From the NCBI GenBank assembly GCA_016874135.1, contig VGVE01000004.1, positions 1 through 64,000 of the forward strand: a stretch of 64,000 nucleotides of DNA, given 5' to 3'. Position 1 is the first letter of the stretch. Each line of letters begins with the position of its first letter. Both the position numbers and the translations under genes were made by a program. This document shows positions 45,351-54,499 of the stretch, one piece after another. The notes beneath the pieces were generated by a model. The model was not told where the DNA came from. It ran no database searches and was given only the letters and a program-made list of their open reading frames with translations. The DNA comes from Gammaproteobacteria bacterium. GTDB lineage: Bacteria > Pseudomonadota > Gammaproteobacteria > Pseudomonadales > Azotimanducaceae.

Positions 45351-45809
45351 CTACTCCGTCTCCGCTCCGACGCTCGTATCCGCCCCGATCGCAGCGAGTC
45401 CCGCGCGGACACAAGTGAGGTCGTCGGCTTCAGACCCACCGGAGACGCCCAATGCGGCGACGGCGGCGCCGTCCACGATCACCGGCACGCCGCCGCCAAA
45501 CGTGACCATGCGCGGTCGCATCATCACGCCGAGACGCACGGTCTCGCCGCTGCCCGTGATCATCTCGTTCACCTTGTCGGTTGACATGCATGCGAACTGG
45601 GCGCAGGTGTACGCCTTGTCCTGCGCGACACCGATCGAGACGAGGAAGGCACGCGGGCTTCGCAACAACGCGAGCAGGTTGCCGCCGGTATCACAAACGG
45701 CAACGACCATGTTCAAGCCGAGCTCGTTCGCTTTGTCGATCGTCGCCTTGCACAGCGTCCACGCGGCTTCGGCGCTCAGTATCTTCGGACCGTCTTCAGT
45801 GATGCGCAT
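45351..45809 (-). CDS. GlcG/HbpS family heme-binding-like protein
   Basis: A 152-residue protein of the GlcG/HbpS (DUF336) family. It starts MRITEDGPKILSAEAAW, with GGAGG upstream, and contains VVAVCDTGGNLLALLR, AQDKAYTCAQF and GVPVIVDGAAVAALGVSGG, which define the family. Members bind heme or cobalamin, or sit in glycolate and diol pathways. It lies on the same strand after the Rieske oxygenase (155 bp gap), so it may be an accessory to that oxygenase. Confidence 0.9.
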   Translation of the reverse strand: MRITEDGPKILSAEAAWTLCKATIDKANELGLNMVVAVCDTGGNLLALLRSPRAFLVSIGVAQDKAYTCAQFACMSTDKVNEMITGSGETVRLGVMMRPRMVTFGGGVPVIVDGAAVAALGVSGGSEADDLTCVRAGLAAIGADTSVGAETE

Positions 45810-45964
45810 GGGATTCCTCCCAGCGGGGCGGGATCTCGACCGCGCGTTTTGCGGGCGCGGTGGTTGCCTGCTTCAGTTCTATCAGGATCTCACGGAAGTG
45901 ATCGCGGCTGTAGTTTGTGGCTATGGCTGAATACACTCGTTATCCGCCCTGTCTCCATCCTCTG

Positions 45965-47314
45965 TCAGCGACCGGGCGGATTCCCGGCGATGTAGTCGTT
46001 CAACACTTCATGAAAGCGTCTGACCCGGGTTTCCTGCGCGGCAAAATAGGGATCCCGATATCCCCGCGAGCGCCAGCCCGCGGTCTGACCGGCGGTTAAT
46101 TGCCAGTCCTGAAAAACCACCTGATCCGAATACTCCTGCACGCCTGCGCCATTGTCGTACTCGCGAAAGTCCAACTCCGCCTCGACCAGTCGCAGGGGAT
46201 TGACCGCAGTGCGATTCACGAACTCGGCCTGACCTTCGATCGGATACGCCATCGTCCATTGATCGAAATAGCACTTTTCAGGATCTGTTGGATGAGGTTC
46301 CCAACGCCACACGAGGAAGGAATCTGCGCCCGGCGCGATGGCGACATTGGGGAACAGAACCTGGAAAGGACTTTCGGTCAGCTCTTCGTCATCCAGATGC
46401 TCGTAGTGCAGAAAACCCTTCTCCTTCCAGAGTTTTTTCTTCGCAGCCTTGAGGTCCAGCCAACCCTGCATGGCTTTGGTTTCAAAGTCCGGATAGGAAT
46501 CCGGATCAATGTCCCAGGCTCTCAACGCATCATCAAAGGGGTGCGGCACGCCGTCCGGCAACCGGTCTCGCAGCGAAGGTCTTCCCATCTGAATGATCCG
46601 GTTGTGGCCCATGGGGAACATTTCGTAGCGCGAGGTGAAGTGATCCTGATCGATGATGGGTGGAACCTGAGGATGCACGGTGCGGGTGTGATACGACTCA
46701 TTGAAGTTGTCAGACCAGAATTTCCAGTTGGTGTTGAGTGCAACACGAAGCCAGTTCACACGTACGGTTCTTTCGAACTGATGGTTCTTGTACAGCTCGG
46801 CGGTCGGGGCCAGATAAGTCAGCAGATCCGGGCCTTCGTCATCCATGGTGTACCAGACCATCCCCCCCCAGGTCTGCACGCGAACTTTGGAGAGTTTCAA
46901 TTTTCCGACCGGATCGCCCTGGGGGAAGTCACCGCGATCTGGGCAATCTTCCAGCACCCCATCCAGGCCCCACACCCAGCCATGATAGGGACAGGCAAAA
47001 CTCTTTTGTGAGTTGTCTTGCCACACGAGTCGCTGGGAGCGATGAATGCAGACGTTGTAAAACCCCTTTAGCGAGCCGTCTGTCTGTTTCACGACGATCA
47101 CCGATTCCTTCATGAAGTCGTGCACGATGAAGTCGCCGGGCTCCGCCAGTTGCTGCTCACGGCCAGCGATGTGCCAGATTCTGGTCCACAGCTGTTGCCA
47201 TTCCTTCTCCATGAAGGATCTGGAGTAGTAGCGTTCCGGGTCAATCGGATCGCCCCGCAAATTCGACGGGTCCTTGCCATCCATCGCCAACGGATGCTTC
47301 GCAATGTCGTTCAT
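45965..47314 (-). CDS. Rieske [2Fe-2S] ring-hydroxylating oxygenase, alpha-subunit type
   Basis: A 449-residue non-heme iron oxygenase. The Rieske cluster ligands are C89 and H91 (VCIHRSQRL) and C108 and H111 (ACPYHGW). The mononuclear iron site has His209 and His214 in NFNESYHTRTVH, and a later Asp probably serves as third ligand. It would insert oxygen into an aromatic, terpenoid or steroid substrate, with electrons from a reductase not found here. No classical beta subunit is adjacent, but a protein with two SnoaL/NTF2-type domains is encoded divergently. An 11-bp repeat lies between the two. Confidence 0.93.
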   Translation of the reverse strand: MNDIAKHPLAMDGKDPSNLRGDPIDPERYYSRSFMEKEWQQLWTRIWHIAGREQQLAEPGDFIVHDFMKESVIVVKQTDGSLKGFYNVCIHRSQRLVWQDNSQKSFACPYHGWVWGLDGVLEDCPDRGDFPQGDPVGKLKLSKVRVQTWGGMVWYTMDDEGPDLLTYLAPTAELYKNHQFERTVRVNWLRVALNTNWKFWSDNFNESYHTRTVHPQVPPIIDQDHFTSRYEMFPMGHNRIIQMGRPSLRDRLPDGVPHPFDDALRAWDIDPDSYPDFETKAMQGWLDLKAAKKKLWKEKGFLHYEHLDDEELTESPFQVLFPNVAIAPGADSFLVWRWEPHPTDPEKCYFDQWTMAYPIEGQAEFVNRTAVNPLRLVEAELDFREYDNGAGVQEYSDQVVFQDWQLTAGQTAGWRSRGYRDPYFAAQETRVRRFHEVLNDYIAGNPPGR

Positions 47315-47377
47315 GAGGGAACCCGCTGATTTAGCCCAAAATTAGACGAGCTTCCGCGAGGGAAGTCAAAGGCCTGC

Positions 47378-47432
47378 ACTGGACCTGCGGTGGAACCGCG
47401 GTAGATCCGCGATAGAACCGCAGTGGACCTTG
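47378..47432. repeat. Five 11-bp tandem repeats between divergent oxygenase and SnoaL genes
   Basis: Units ACTGGACCTGC, GGTGGAACCGC, GGTAGATCCGC, GATAGAACCGC and AGTGGACCTTG follow without gap (consensus about GGTRGAACCGC). Eleven bases is close to one helical turn, so a protein could bind each copy on the same DNA face. The repeats lie 64 nt before the Rieske start and 66 nt before the SnoaL start. A regulator-binding array is inferred. Confidence 0.8.
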
Positions 47433-47497
47433 TAAATCCCGCTGGTTTGATGAAGGATTCCCTTCACCCAAAGTCTGAACCACGGAGCGCAGGCGTC

Positions 47498-48595
47498 ATG
47501 GCTGCGATTGCGAATCTTGTCGCCAAGCAAGCCATCACGGAAGCCATAACCACGGTGCAGCGAGGCATCGACCGTGGTGATCTCGCCCTGATGCAGTCTG
47601 CCTGGCACGACGGCGCCGAAGTCCAATACGGGTTTTTCAACGGCCCGGCGACGCAGCTCTGCGAAATCCTAGTGGGTGGTCCTGCGCAGCCAGACAACAT
47701 CACCACACATAACCCCTCAAACGTGTGGATCAAGATCAGTGGCGATCAAGCCATTTCTGAAAGCTACGTCTTCGTCTACACCCGTGTAGGCGCTGTGCAA
47801 TCACTGATCGGTGGCCGCTATCTCGATCGACATGAGCGACGCAATGGTCAGTGGCGATTGAGCCACAGGACTTATGTCTTTGACTGGAATATCAACCAAC
47901 CGGCAACAGGAAGCGGAGTGCCCGGATTCGAAGCACCCTATCACCGTGGCTCGAAGAGCCCGGAGGACCCCGGAGCAAGGTTGTTGGCGAAATGGGGCAT
48001 CAGGAACCGGTTGGAACCAAGCAGCGGAGGCACAGTGAATCGAACTACAGAACTATCGGCACAACTGGAGGAGAAAGTCAGGGTTGCTCTGGCCAAATCG
48101 GACATACAGGAACTGATCTTTGCTCACGCGAGAGCAGTGGATAGAGGCGACACGGTACTCCTGAGATCCGTATGGGCACCGGGTGCGACGATCGATCTCG
48201 GAAAATTCTATGCAGGAGACGTCGAAGGCTATTGTGAACTCATGCGTAACACGGCCCTGAATATCAGGCGAATGTCGCACGCCGTTAACAACATCTGGAT
48301 TGAAGTGGACGGTGAGTCCGCAGTCGCGGAAAGCTACGTCATCGCGACGGCTACCGCCGCCTCTGACCAGGGTGATCAGGACACCTTGTCAGGTGGCCGT
48401 TATGTCGATCGCTATCAGTTGTGCAATGGCGTCTGGAAGTGCAGCCACCGCACTTTCGTTTCTGACTGGATCATCGAACAGCCATCAACGGATCAGCGTG
48501 ATGTACCTGGCAGCATGTACGAACCGCTGACCCTGCGCGGTGGTCTTTACCCGAATGATCCTGTCTACTCGTTCTGGAAAACCCTCGGTAGCTGA
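47498..48595 (+). CDS. Protein with two tandem SnoaL/NTF2-like domains
   Basis: From ATG 47498 the protein has 365 residues: two homologous domains of about 160-180 residues. Domain 1 has ITTVQRGIDRGDLALMQSAW, AISESYVFVYTR and GGRYLDRHERRNGQWRLSHR; domain 2 has LIFAHARAVDRGDTVLLRSVW, VAESYVIATATA and GGRYVDRYQLCNGVWKCSHR. These are the cone-shaped SnoaL_4 fold used by ring-hydroxylating dioxygenase beta subunits and polyketide or steroid isomerases. The frame is open to GTG 47423, which lies inside the 11-bp repeats. Usually such domains act as dimers, so a fused pair is like a single-chain dimer. It faces a Rieske alpha subunit. Confidence 0.85.
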   Translation: MAAIANLVAKQAITEAITTVQRGIDRGDLALMQSAWHDGAEVQYGFFNGPATQLCEILVGGPAQPDNITTHNPSNVWIKISGDQAISESYVFVYTRVGAVQSLIGGRYLDRHERRNGQWRLSHRTYVFDWNINQPATGSGVPGFEAPYHRGSKSPEDPGARLLAKWGIRNRLEPSSGGTVNRTTELSAQLEEKVRVALAKSDIQELIFAHARAVDRGDTVLLRSVWAPGATIDLGKFYAGDVEGYCELMRNTALNIRRMSHAVNNIWIEVDGESAVAESYVIATATAASDQGDQDTLSGGRYVDRYQLCNGVWKCSHRTFVSDWIIEQPSTDQRDVPGSMYEPLTLRGGLYPNDPVYSFWKTLGS

Positions 48596-48936
48596 GGCGG
48601 GCGATTGCACTGACTGCGCGTACCTGCCCCTGTCCTCATAGGATGCCGGCAACCGAAGCAGTCTTGCCGCTGCCCATCATCCGCACCGTTGTTTGATTTC
48701 CGAATGGGTGCGCGCATGACCTGCTCGGCGGCATTGCTGGCACACCGGCAGCCGCGAGGCTTCGCGTGATGAGCGTAGCGTCAAAGGCGGTCGCGGTCAG
48801 CTGTTCGACGATGCGTTCCTTGCAGATCGGTCTCCCACGCACAACTTCCGTCACGAGCCGAAGCTCGGATGCACCGGCGGGCACTTTCGTTCCGTTCCAC
48901 TCGACGAGATCGAAGTGAACTCAAAGGAGGTGCACC

Positions 48937-49090
48937 TACACTTCGTCGTCGAGCGACAACGTCCCCTGCTGAGCCAGCAAGGTGATCGCCATGCCTGTGA
49001 ACATCTTGGAGACCGAGGCGACCTGGAATACGGTATCTGGGTCGATCGACACAACATCTTCTGCCCGTGCAGAACCGTCTTCTTCATGGG
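48937..49090 (-). pseudogene. Fragment of a class C beta-lactamase-like serine hydrolase
   Basis: The reverse frame reads DVVSIDPDTVFQVASVSKMF and TGMAITLLAQQGTLSLDDEV, then stops at TAG 48937. This is the SxxK region (SVSK) of the family. The downstream part to 48636 has an open reverse frame with no family match, and the rest is absent. It is a remnant. Confidence 0.6.
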
Positions 49091-49254
49091 AACTCCCTGA
49101 GGCGAAACTCTGAGTTGGAACACGGCATGTGCCTCAATTGGAATCTGGGGGTTCCCAGGTCCGCGAGTACAGCCTGGGTCGATGACTCAACCAACTCGAA
49201 CAGCGGCGGTCGCAGGCGTCGCCAGTCCCTAGTTCAGGATCTACGCTGCGCTCC

Positions 49255-49848
49255 TCAACTCGGCGGGACTTCGCGCCGGTAGAACTGGAACGTATGAGGT
49301 ACCACACCGGGAGTCCTGAAAGGATAAGACCTTCCAAACAGGCGCACATAGCCCGCATATCCAACGCGCTTGCTACCTGATCGAATGGTCGCTAGTAACG
49401 ATGGATAGTTGTGGGTCTCTATAAAACCAACGTTCAGCGGGTATCCGCGTTCGAGGCACACCATGTCGCGCGCTCGTTGAAGCGCAAATACGAGGCGTTG
49501 ACCCCGATACTGCGGTTCCACGAACGACTTGTCGCCGTACCTGTAGGGATGCTCCGCCTTCACCCACAAGCCGTCGCTATGCGGCGCGGTGGAAAATGAT
49601 CCCCAGATGAATCCCACCAAGTGTTCACCATCAAACGCGGCCACGCAGATATCACCGCGATCCAACGCCGCATTGACGAAATCCGTGCTCAGGGCGTCGG
49701 GCTTTTCCTCTGCTGCTTGAAGTAACTCAGCACGTGAAGCCAATCGGACGGACAAGCCCTCGATAACGTTCCCAGGTACGGCTTCGGCTGTGATGTTGCG
49801 CACACTGACCCGAGCCAGCACGAACCAGGGACTTCTGCGGCGCATCAA
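49255..49848 (-). CDS. GNAT-type N-acetyltransferase-like protein
   Basis: A 197-residue protein. The central part ICVAAFDGEHLVGFIWGS has the beta4-strand pattern of GNAT acetyltransferases, followed by DKSFVEPQYRGQRLVFALQRARDMV, where QYRGQRL corresponds to the acetyl-CoA pyrophosphate loop (Q/RxxGxG/A), though the second Gly is missing. The end is rich in aromatic residues (GYVRLFGRSYPFR). The substrate is unknown. The first two ATG codons are adjacent; a start at GTG or ATG further in is possible. Confidence 0.65.
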   Translation of the reverse strand: MMRRRSPWFVLARVSVRNITAEAVPGNVIEGLSVRLASRAELLQAAEEKPDALSTDFVNAALDRGDICVAAFDGEHLVGFIWGSFSTAPHSDGLWVKAEHPYRYGDKSFVEPQYRGQRLVFALQRARDMVCLERGYPLNVGFIETHNYPSLLATIRSGSKRVGYAGYVRLFGRSYPFRTPGVVPHTFQFYRREVPPS

Positions 49849-50279
49849 CGCCGCCTATAGCACTTTGAGGAGTCCCCAGCGGTTAAAGTCTTCGCGAAAT
49901 GATTGAAATTTCGCCATCACGTAACACTACGGCAATACGACGCATCGTGCGAGCCAGACCAAGCAGAGCGATACGACAGTCGACAGAGAACCCCCAACTC
50001 GGCAATCAACCCCCCCTCTCATCCGCAAGATCCCCGCTCACGGGAAGCAGCAGGCCCCACCACGCAAGCCGCTCGCTCGCGCAAACGCGCATCCGACCCA
50101 CATCGATCTTTTCGTCGAATGCTGAATGACAATCGACCATCCGCTTCCCTCCCTCACTGAAATTCGGCCAGGACCCGCGCCGGGCGCGGTTAGTGTCCAG
50201 GAACTTTCCAGGAGCTGGGCCTTTGACGCGGTGGTCATCCTTGGCAAAGATGACTACCTCAGCAATCTAGGAAAAACAG
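49849..50279. other. Gap of 430 bp without a convincing gene
   Basis: A short forward frame (50126-50326, MTIDHPLPSLTEIRPG) overlaps the start of the GST-like gene, but has no family match and ends in a different frame, so it is not called. No hairpin with T tract or strong -10 was found. Confidence 0.5.
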
Positions 50280-51101
50280 ATGAGCCGCACAGGGCCCGAC
50301 GCTCTACAGTTCGTAACACTGGATGAAGCCGCCGCGATGAAAACAGGCACGCGGGTGACATTTATTCCAGGACTTCCTGCGTTGTACGCGGAAGCGCTCA
50401 AGAACATCTGCCACGTAAAGGGAATAACGCTTGTCCGCGCATTGCACCCGATGATGGGCGTAGATGAAGCGACAGGAAAGGATCGGCAAGCGAGGCTCTA
50501 CGAACTCACCAGTCAAACCAGCATCCCCACCATGTTTCACGATGAGGAGAGACCACGGAACGTCTGGATTGAGCAGTTGGCACTTGCTGAACGCATCGGT
50601 GCGCCTGCTTCACCGAAACTCATACCCGACAACTTTGAACATCGTGCGGAACTATTTGGTCTGTGTGCGGTCGTGCTTGCCGAAGACGGGTTGGTCTGGA
50701 ACATGAGAATCATGAGCGACAGCCCGTTGGCTCAAAAATATGGTTACAGCGCGCAAGCCAGCGCGGCCGCTCCGCAGAAAGTGGCGAACGCGCTCAAGCT
50801 CATTGATGGCCGACTAGCAGCCCAGGAACAACGCGGTTCCCGCTACCTGGTGGGAGACACAGTTACCGCCGCTGATGTGTACTGGGCAACGATGAGCATG
50901 TGCGTGCTGGTTCCACCAGCGGAGATCATGCCGTTGACTCGGCAAAACAGAGGCATGCTCAAGTACTTTGGGAAGAATGGGCAGATCCCGGTCATCGCCG
51001 AGGCGCTGACGGCGCGTATCGAGAACCACCAGCGCTACATTCTCAGTACCTACTGCGAAACACCGGCTGTTTTGGGTGGCGATCCCTTGCAAGACGTTTG
51101 A
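50280..51101 (+). CDS. Glutathione S-transferase-like protein
   Basis: A 273-residue protein with a thioredoxin-fold N-terminus and an all-helical C-terminus. The typical GST C-terminal signature is seen in RYLVGDTVTAADVYWATMSM (about 205-224), including the N-capping Thr/Asp. The N-terminal half is unusual: FIPGLPALYAEALKNICHVKG resembles the beta1-alpha1 region, and IPTMFHDEERPRNVWIEQL supplies the cis-Pro and the gamma-glutamyl site. AGG lies before ATG 50280. It could conjugate or isomerise electrophiles. It stands alone on the plus strand. Confidence 0.8.
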   Translation: MSRTGPDALQFVTLDEAAAMKTGTRVTFIPGLPALYAEALKNICHVKGITLVRALHPMMGVDEATGKDRQARLYELTSQTSIPTMFHDEERPRNVWIEQLALAERIGAPASPKLIPDNFEHRAELFGLCAVVLAEDGLVWNMRIMSDSPLAQKYGYSAQASAAAPQKVANALKLIDGRLAAQEQRGSRYLVGDTVTAADVYWATMSMCVLVPPAEIMPLTRQNRGMLKYFGKNGQIPVIAEALTARIENHQRYILSTYCETPAVLGGDPLQDV

Positions 51102-51311
51102 TTCGCGGCGGCTGCAGAATGCGCGCGAAATGCGAGGTGATCATGAGCGGAAGCTACGGGTGGCCGGCACCGGAATGTAACTTTGCTCGCAGCTACTTCG
51201 GTAACCAAGAGCAACCGAATTCAATGCGCATGTTCCGCGTGACGTGGGCGACGCAGGACCGTGAGTGGGGGCGTGGTCCCTCCGCTCATCCACCAGCGCA
51301 AAGGTTCCGCG

Positions 51312-52361
51312 ATGACCCTCAGTGACTTACCGCTGTCAAAGATCTTCTGGAACATCTTCGCCATCGAAGCGGTGTTGATCGGGGTCCTTCTCTTCAAGGC
51401 CGTACAGAGCTTCTCCGACTCCAAACCGACAGATGGCGGCATGATGGGTCCCTGACTGATCCTAGTCCCGGTTGTAGCGCTGGCGCTCGTGGGCTGCTTG
51501 TTCCTTCTGTTCAAGACACCCGCAGTGCAAGCCACCCTGACCCTTCTGCTCCTCTTTCCCGTCGTTGGCTCAGTAGTCGCAGCCCCGATCCACTGGGTAA
51601 TCCAGAAGGTCAAGGACAGCCGGATGGTTGTTGAGCGCGAACGTGACCGGCTCGGCGAGTACATCTTCCAGGAACCCGGCGCGCGCACCTCGGCGAAAGC
51701 CGTTGCGGATCGCGATCTGGCACGTATTAAGGTAGCGTTACCGAACGCGGGCGACATCAACCGCATCGCCGACTTGAACCTGCCGTATTACGTGCCGCTG
51801 GGAGACAAGGAGACCTTCCTTTCGTTCGCGTTGAAAGACGCCGATGATTCGGATGCTTGCGCCGCGGTCGTTGAATTGCTCCTCTCGGCGGGGGCTGATC
51901 CGAACCTCCCCCACGCCTTTTCCATATACCGAGCCATGAATGGGGGGACCCGAGTTGTCGAGATCCTCCTGCGCGCAGGGGCCGACATCAACGTCGGAAC
52001 GGATTCGGAGGGGGCACCGGTCTGGTGGAGCGTCCTGGAGAGCGGCCCGCAGGGGACCACCGATCTCACGATGCTTCAGTTCGTGCTCGATCACGGCGCC
52101 GACACCACGAAGCGCAGGAGCTATGGCAGCCCCATCGAAATCGCGGTAGAGGGAAATCGTTGGGATGCAGTGGCAATATTTGCCCCGCGCGTGCCGGAGG
52201 CGAGGGACGTGGTGATTGGGCGCTACCCCAATTTTGAGCAGGAAGGAGAAGCTGTGCATGTTCTGCTCGCCCGTGAGGTGAAGGCGCTGCAGGAAGCCAA
52301 CCTGCCCGTGCCAGATGGCATGCGCGCGGCACTGGTAGCACTTGGCGTGACGGTCGAGTAG
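51312..52361 (+). pseudogene. Ankyrin-repeat membrane protein split by one in-frame TGA
   Basis: From ATG 51312 a helix (IFWNIFAIEAVLIGVLLF) is followed by a linker and TGA 51453, after which the same frame runs on: LILVPVVALALVGCLFLLF, a third helix region TLLLLFPVVGSVVAA, and a soluble part with ankyrin repeats (VVELLLSAGADPNLP, VVEILLRAGADINVG, MLQFVLDHGADTTKR). Without the stop the protein would have 349 residues. TGA may be a changed TGG (Trp). Translation from a GTG or CTG start after the stop could still give the ankyrin part of about 290 residues (start near 51489). The gene before 52418 lies on the same strand. Confidence 0.72.
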
Positions 52362-52417
52362 ACGAGGCCGAAGACCGCGGCACAACACACCACCCTCGCA
52401 CCCCTCCGGAGTCTCAA

Positions 52418-53068
52418 GTGCCAGAATCGATGTTTGACCGATTTCGCCGATCGGCTGAGATCACCGCCGACACCTGGCGCGATCCCCAGCATGATCTCGA
52501 TGCCATCCGCCCGGCGACGGCCGAAGAACGTGCCGAAATCGAGCGCTTCCTGATTGCACGGGGGATCCGTCACTTCATCGATGCTGAGGCCCTCGCGATG
52601 CTCAATACCTCGTCGGCGCGCGAAGCGCTCCTGGCCGCATTTCGTGAAGGAAACGGGGATATCCGCGCGGCGATTGCCCATCTCGCCCCCGATCTGGTCG
52701 GCGCCGAAGAGCGTGTGCGGGAGTTGGTGCAGCGCGTCGAAACCTGTGATGTGTATCAGGGGTTAAGCCTCACGCTCGAACAGATCTAGGACGAACATCC
52801 CCCCGCTGTCATCGATGCCATGCTGAGGCGTGTTGCTCGCGACCCTGGCACTACTGCCGTCCATTTGATTGCACTGCTCTACTACATCTTCGGAATCACC
52901 AAGCAAGCGTTTGATTGGGAATACCGCCCCTTCTTTCTCCGTTTCATTCCGGGTGACGACAGTGATCGTCGAGCCGCCTTCGCCCAGGCATGCCAACGGA
53001 TCGGCCGAGAGCCGGCGGCGTACGAAAACAGTGATTCACCCCAACGGGAGGACCTCCGCGATGAGTAG
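52418..53068 (+). pseudogene. Unknown helical protein split by one in-frame TAG
   Basis: From 52418 a 123-codon frame ends at TAG 52787, but the same frame continues for 93 codons to TAG 53066: DEHPPAVIDAMLRRVARDPG, LLYYIFGITKQAFDWEYRPF and AFAQACQRIGREP. With the stop read as Trp or Gln the protein has 216 residues, mostly alpha-helical. No family is certain; its placing after an ankyrin gene suggests an immunity or partner protein, a guess. If the stop is real, the downstream half is not made. Confidence 0.6.
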
Positions 53069-53995
53069 GCGCCAAGCTGTGCTGGCCGAGCGTAGGTTCC
53101 GTGGCGCGTTGAGACGGAATTACCATGATTGTTCGCAATGTTGCGGCCCCGTCTAAGCGAGCCGAAAAGGCGACTCCGGCGCTGGGCGACGCCTCCCAGC
53201 CGCCTTGTCGACATAACCCGACGAGCGATCTGAGTTGATCGAATCTGGAAGACAACGACAGAATCGCTAACGCGGGGGAGTGCGCAGAACGCTCAAGGCC
53301 GAGGCCACACGACCAACTCCATCCACTGCCAGACTTTCACCATTGTTCGCTAAAAGACCTCCGCTTCGCTCCACTCACCCACATACGACTACAGCCGCCG
53401 GTACTTGCGCACCGGACTGAAAACACACGTTATGCGTCCTATCTTCGAATCAGCGGTCTAGGTCAATTCCAGCGCGATCCCCTCTCTACGACGGCAATTC
53501 TGTGTATCCCCCTCATTGGGATCGTGAGGAGAGGTGTGCCCTCGTCAATGGAGTGTGTCCTCGTGAAGTCCGAAAGAACACGTTGTACGATGTGAATGTG
53601 CTGAACCACGGCGCTGCCAACGAATCGGTATGCCGCTAATAGATCAACTGGTCAGCACCTCGCTATCGCGTGACGGTCGTCACCTGACTCGAACCGACTT
53701 TATCTAGTTTTGGAATCGCCACGTAGTAGGTTCGTCGACGTGAGCGGTCCACGTGGCATGTCATCATGGAGTAATCGGTTTCAAAGGAGCTGGCTAAATG
53801 ATTGGACGTCGGATCATCCGCCTGTGTCCGCTCACTGGATACCCCCCTAATAGGGGGTAGTGAATGCGTCCGATGCGGGCGAGGCTGCGATACCGGTTGA
53901 ACGTGGCCGAAGCTAGGGCGATATCACCAAATTTGTGACACCTCAGCGACGGAAGCGCATGTCGGCGGTAGTTCAATGAATTGAGGAAGAAAAAA
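53069..53995. other. Gene-poor kilobase
   Basis: No frame of more than about 95 codons fits a gene here. The only features seen are copy B of the dispersed repeat (53349-53445), an AT-richer composition from about 53560 onward than in the flanks, and a small inverted pair around CCCCCCTAATAGGGGG near 53843-53858 (CCCCC and GGGGG with CTAATA between). No RNA gene could be recognised. Confidence 0.6.
53349..53445. repeat. Dispersed repeat, copy B (related to 45185-45279)
   Basis: Starts GCTAAAAGACCTCCGCTTCG with TCCACTCACC and ends TGAAAACACACGTTATGC with TATC. The ends agree with copy A and the length is about the same, while the middle is different. That pattern is found in recombination sites, including integron attC, though the R' core here is GTTATGC and the complementary arm was not confirmed. 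Confidence 0.45.
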
Positions 53996-54262
53996 ATGAC
54001 ATTTCCGTTTCGATCGCAGATCTCCGGGACAATCACAGTCAGACGATTGGTTGCCTTCGGGATCGTCATCTCACAGTGTCTGATATCAACGGCATATGCA
54101 TGGGAAACAAAGGAGGTCAAAATCATGATCCCTGTGATCGGAGACAAGGTCATCATCTACACAGGCACTGTCGATGTGAAAACCAGTAAGCTGCTCGCGA
54201 TCAGCTGCCCGAATGATCCGGGTGATGCTGCCGACACCAGCGAGAAGGTCGTCATCAAATAG
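53996..54262 (+). CDS. Small secreted protein of unknown function
   Basis: An 88-residue protein from ATG 53996, with GAGGAAG 7 nt upstream. A signal peptide (VRRLVAFGIVISQCLISTAYA) leads into a mature part of about 53 residues: WETKEVKIMIPVIGDKVI, TVDVKTSKLLAIS and an acidic end. It has lower GC than its neighbours, which suggests recent acquisition. No family is recognised. Confidence 0.6.
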   Translation: MTFPFRSQISGTITVRRLVAFGIVISQCLISTAYAWETKEVKIMIPVIGDKVIIYTGTVDVKTSKLLAISCPNDPGDAADTSEKVVIK

Positions 54263-54499
54263 CCGAGTGACGACCTTGACAGCGTGGATGGGCTGTCGGG
54301 GATTGGCCGACCTGCGCCACTGGCGGACCGACTATCCAGGAGTCGGTGTCTTTGGCGCAGTTGTTACTTTGTATGCGCGCAAAGACAGGCCTTGCGAGAA
54401 GATCATCGTCAAACGGTGGCGCGATGATGGCACGACCGTGCCGAATGCTTCCCGCCCGGCTCTCGTTGGTTGTCGGCCCCAGGTCGGTGTATGGTTGTC

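Noticed and set aside
47378-47432. Could the 11-bp repeats be a CRISPR array
   Set aside because: Units are contiguous and far too short, with no spacers and no cas genes nearby.
50126-50326. Short frame before the GST-like gene
   Set aside because: It overlaps the next start in another frame and has no recognisable similarity.
51453-51455. TGA as a selenocysteine codon in the ankyrin gene
   Set aside because: It sits before a membrane helix with no redox context and no SECIS-like hairpin was seen just downstream.
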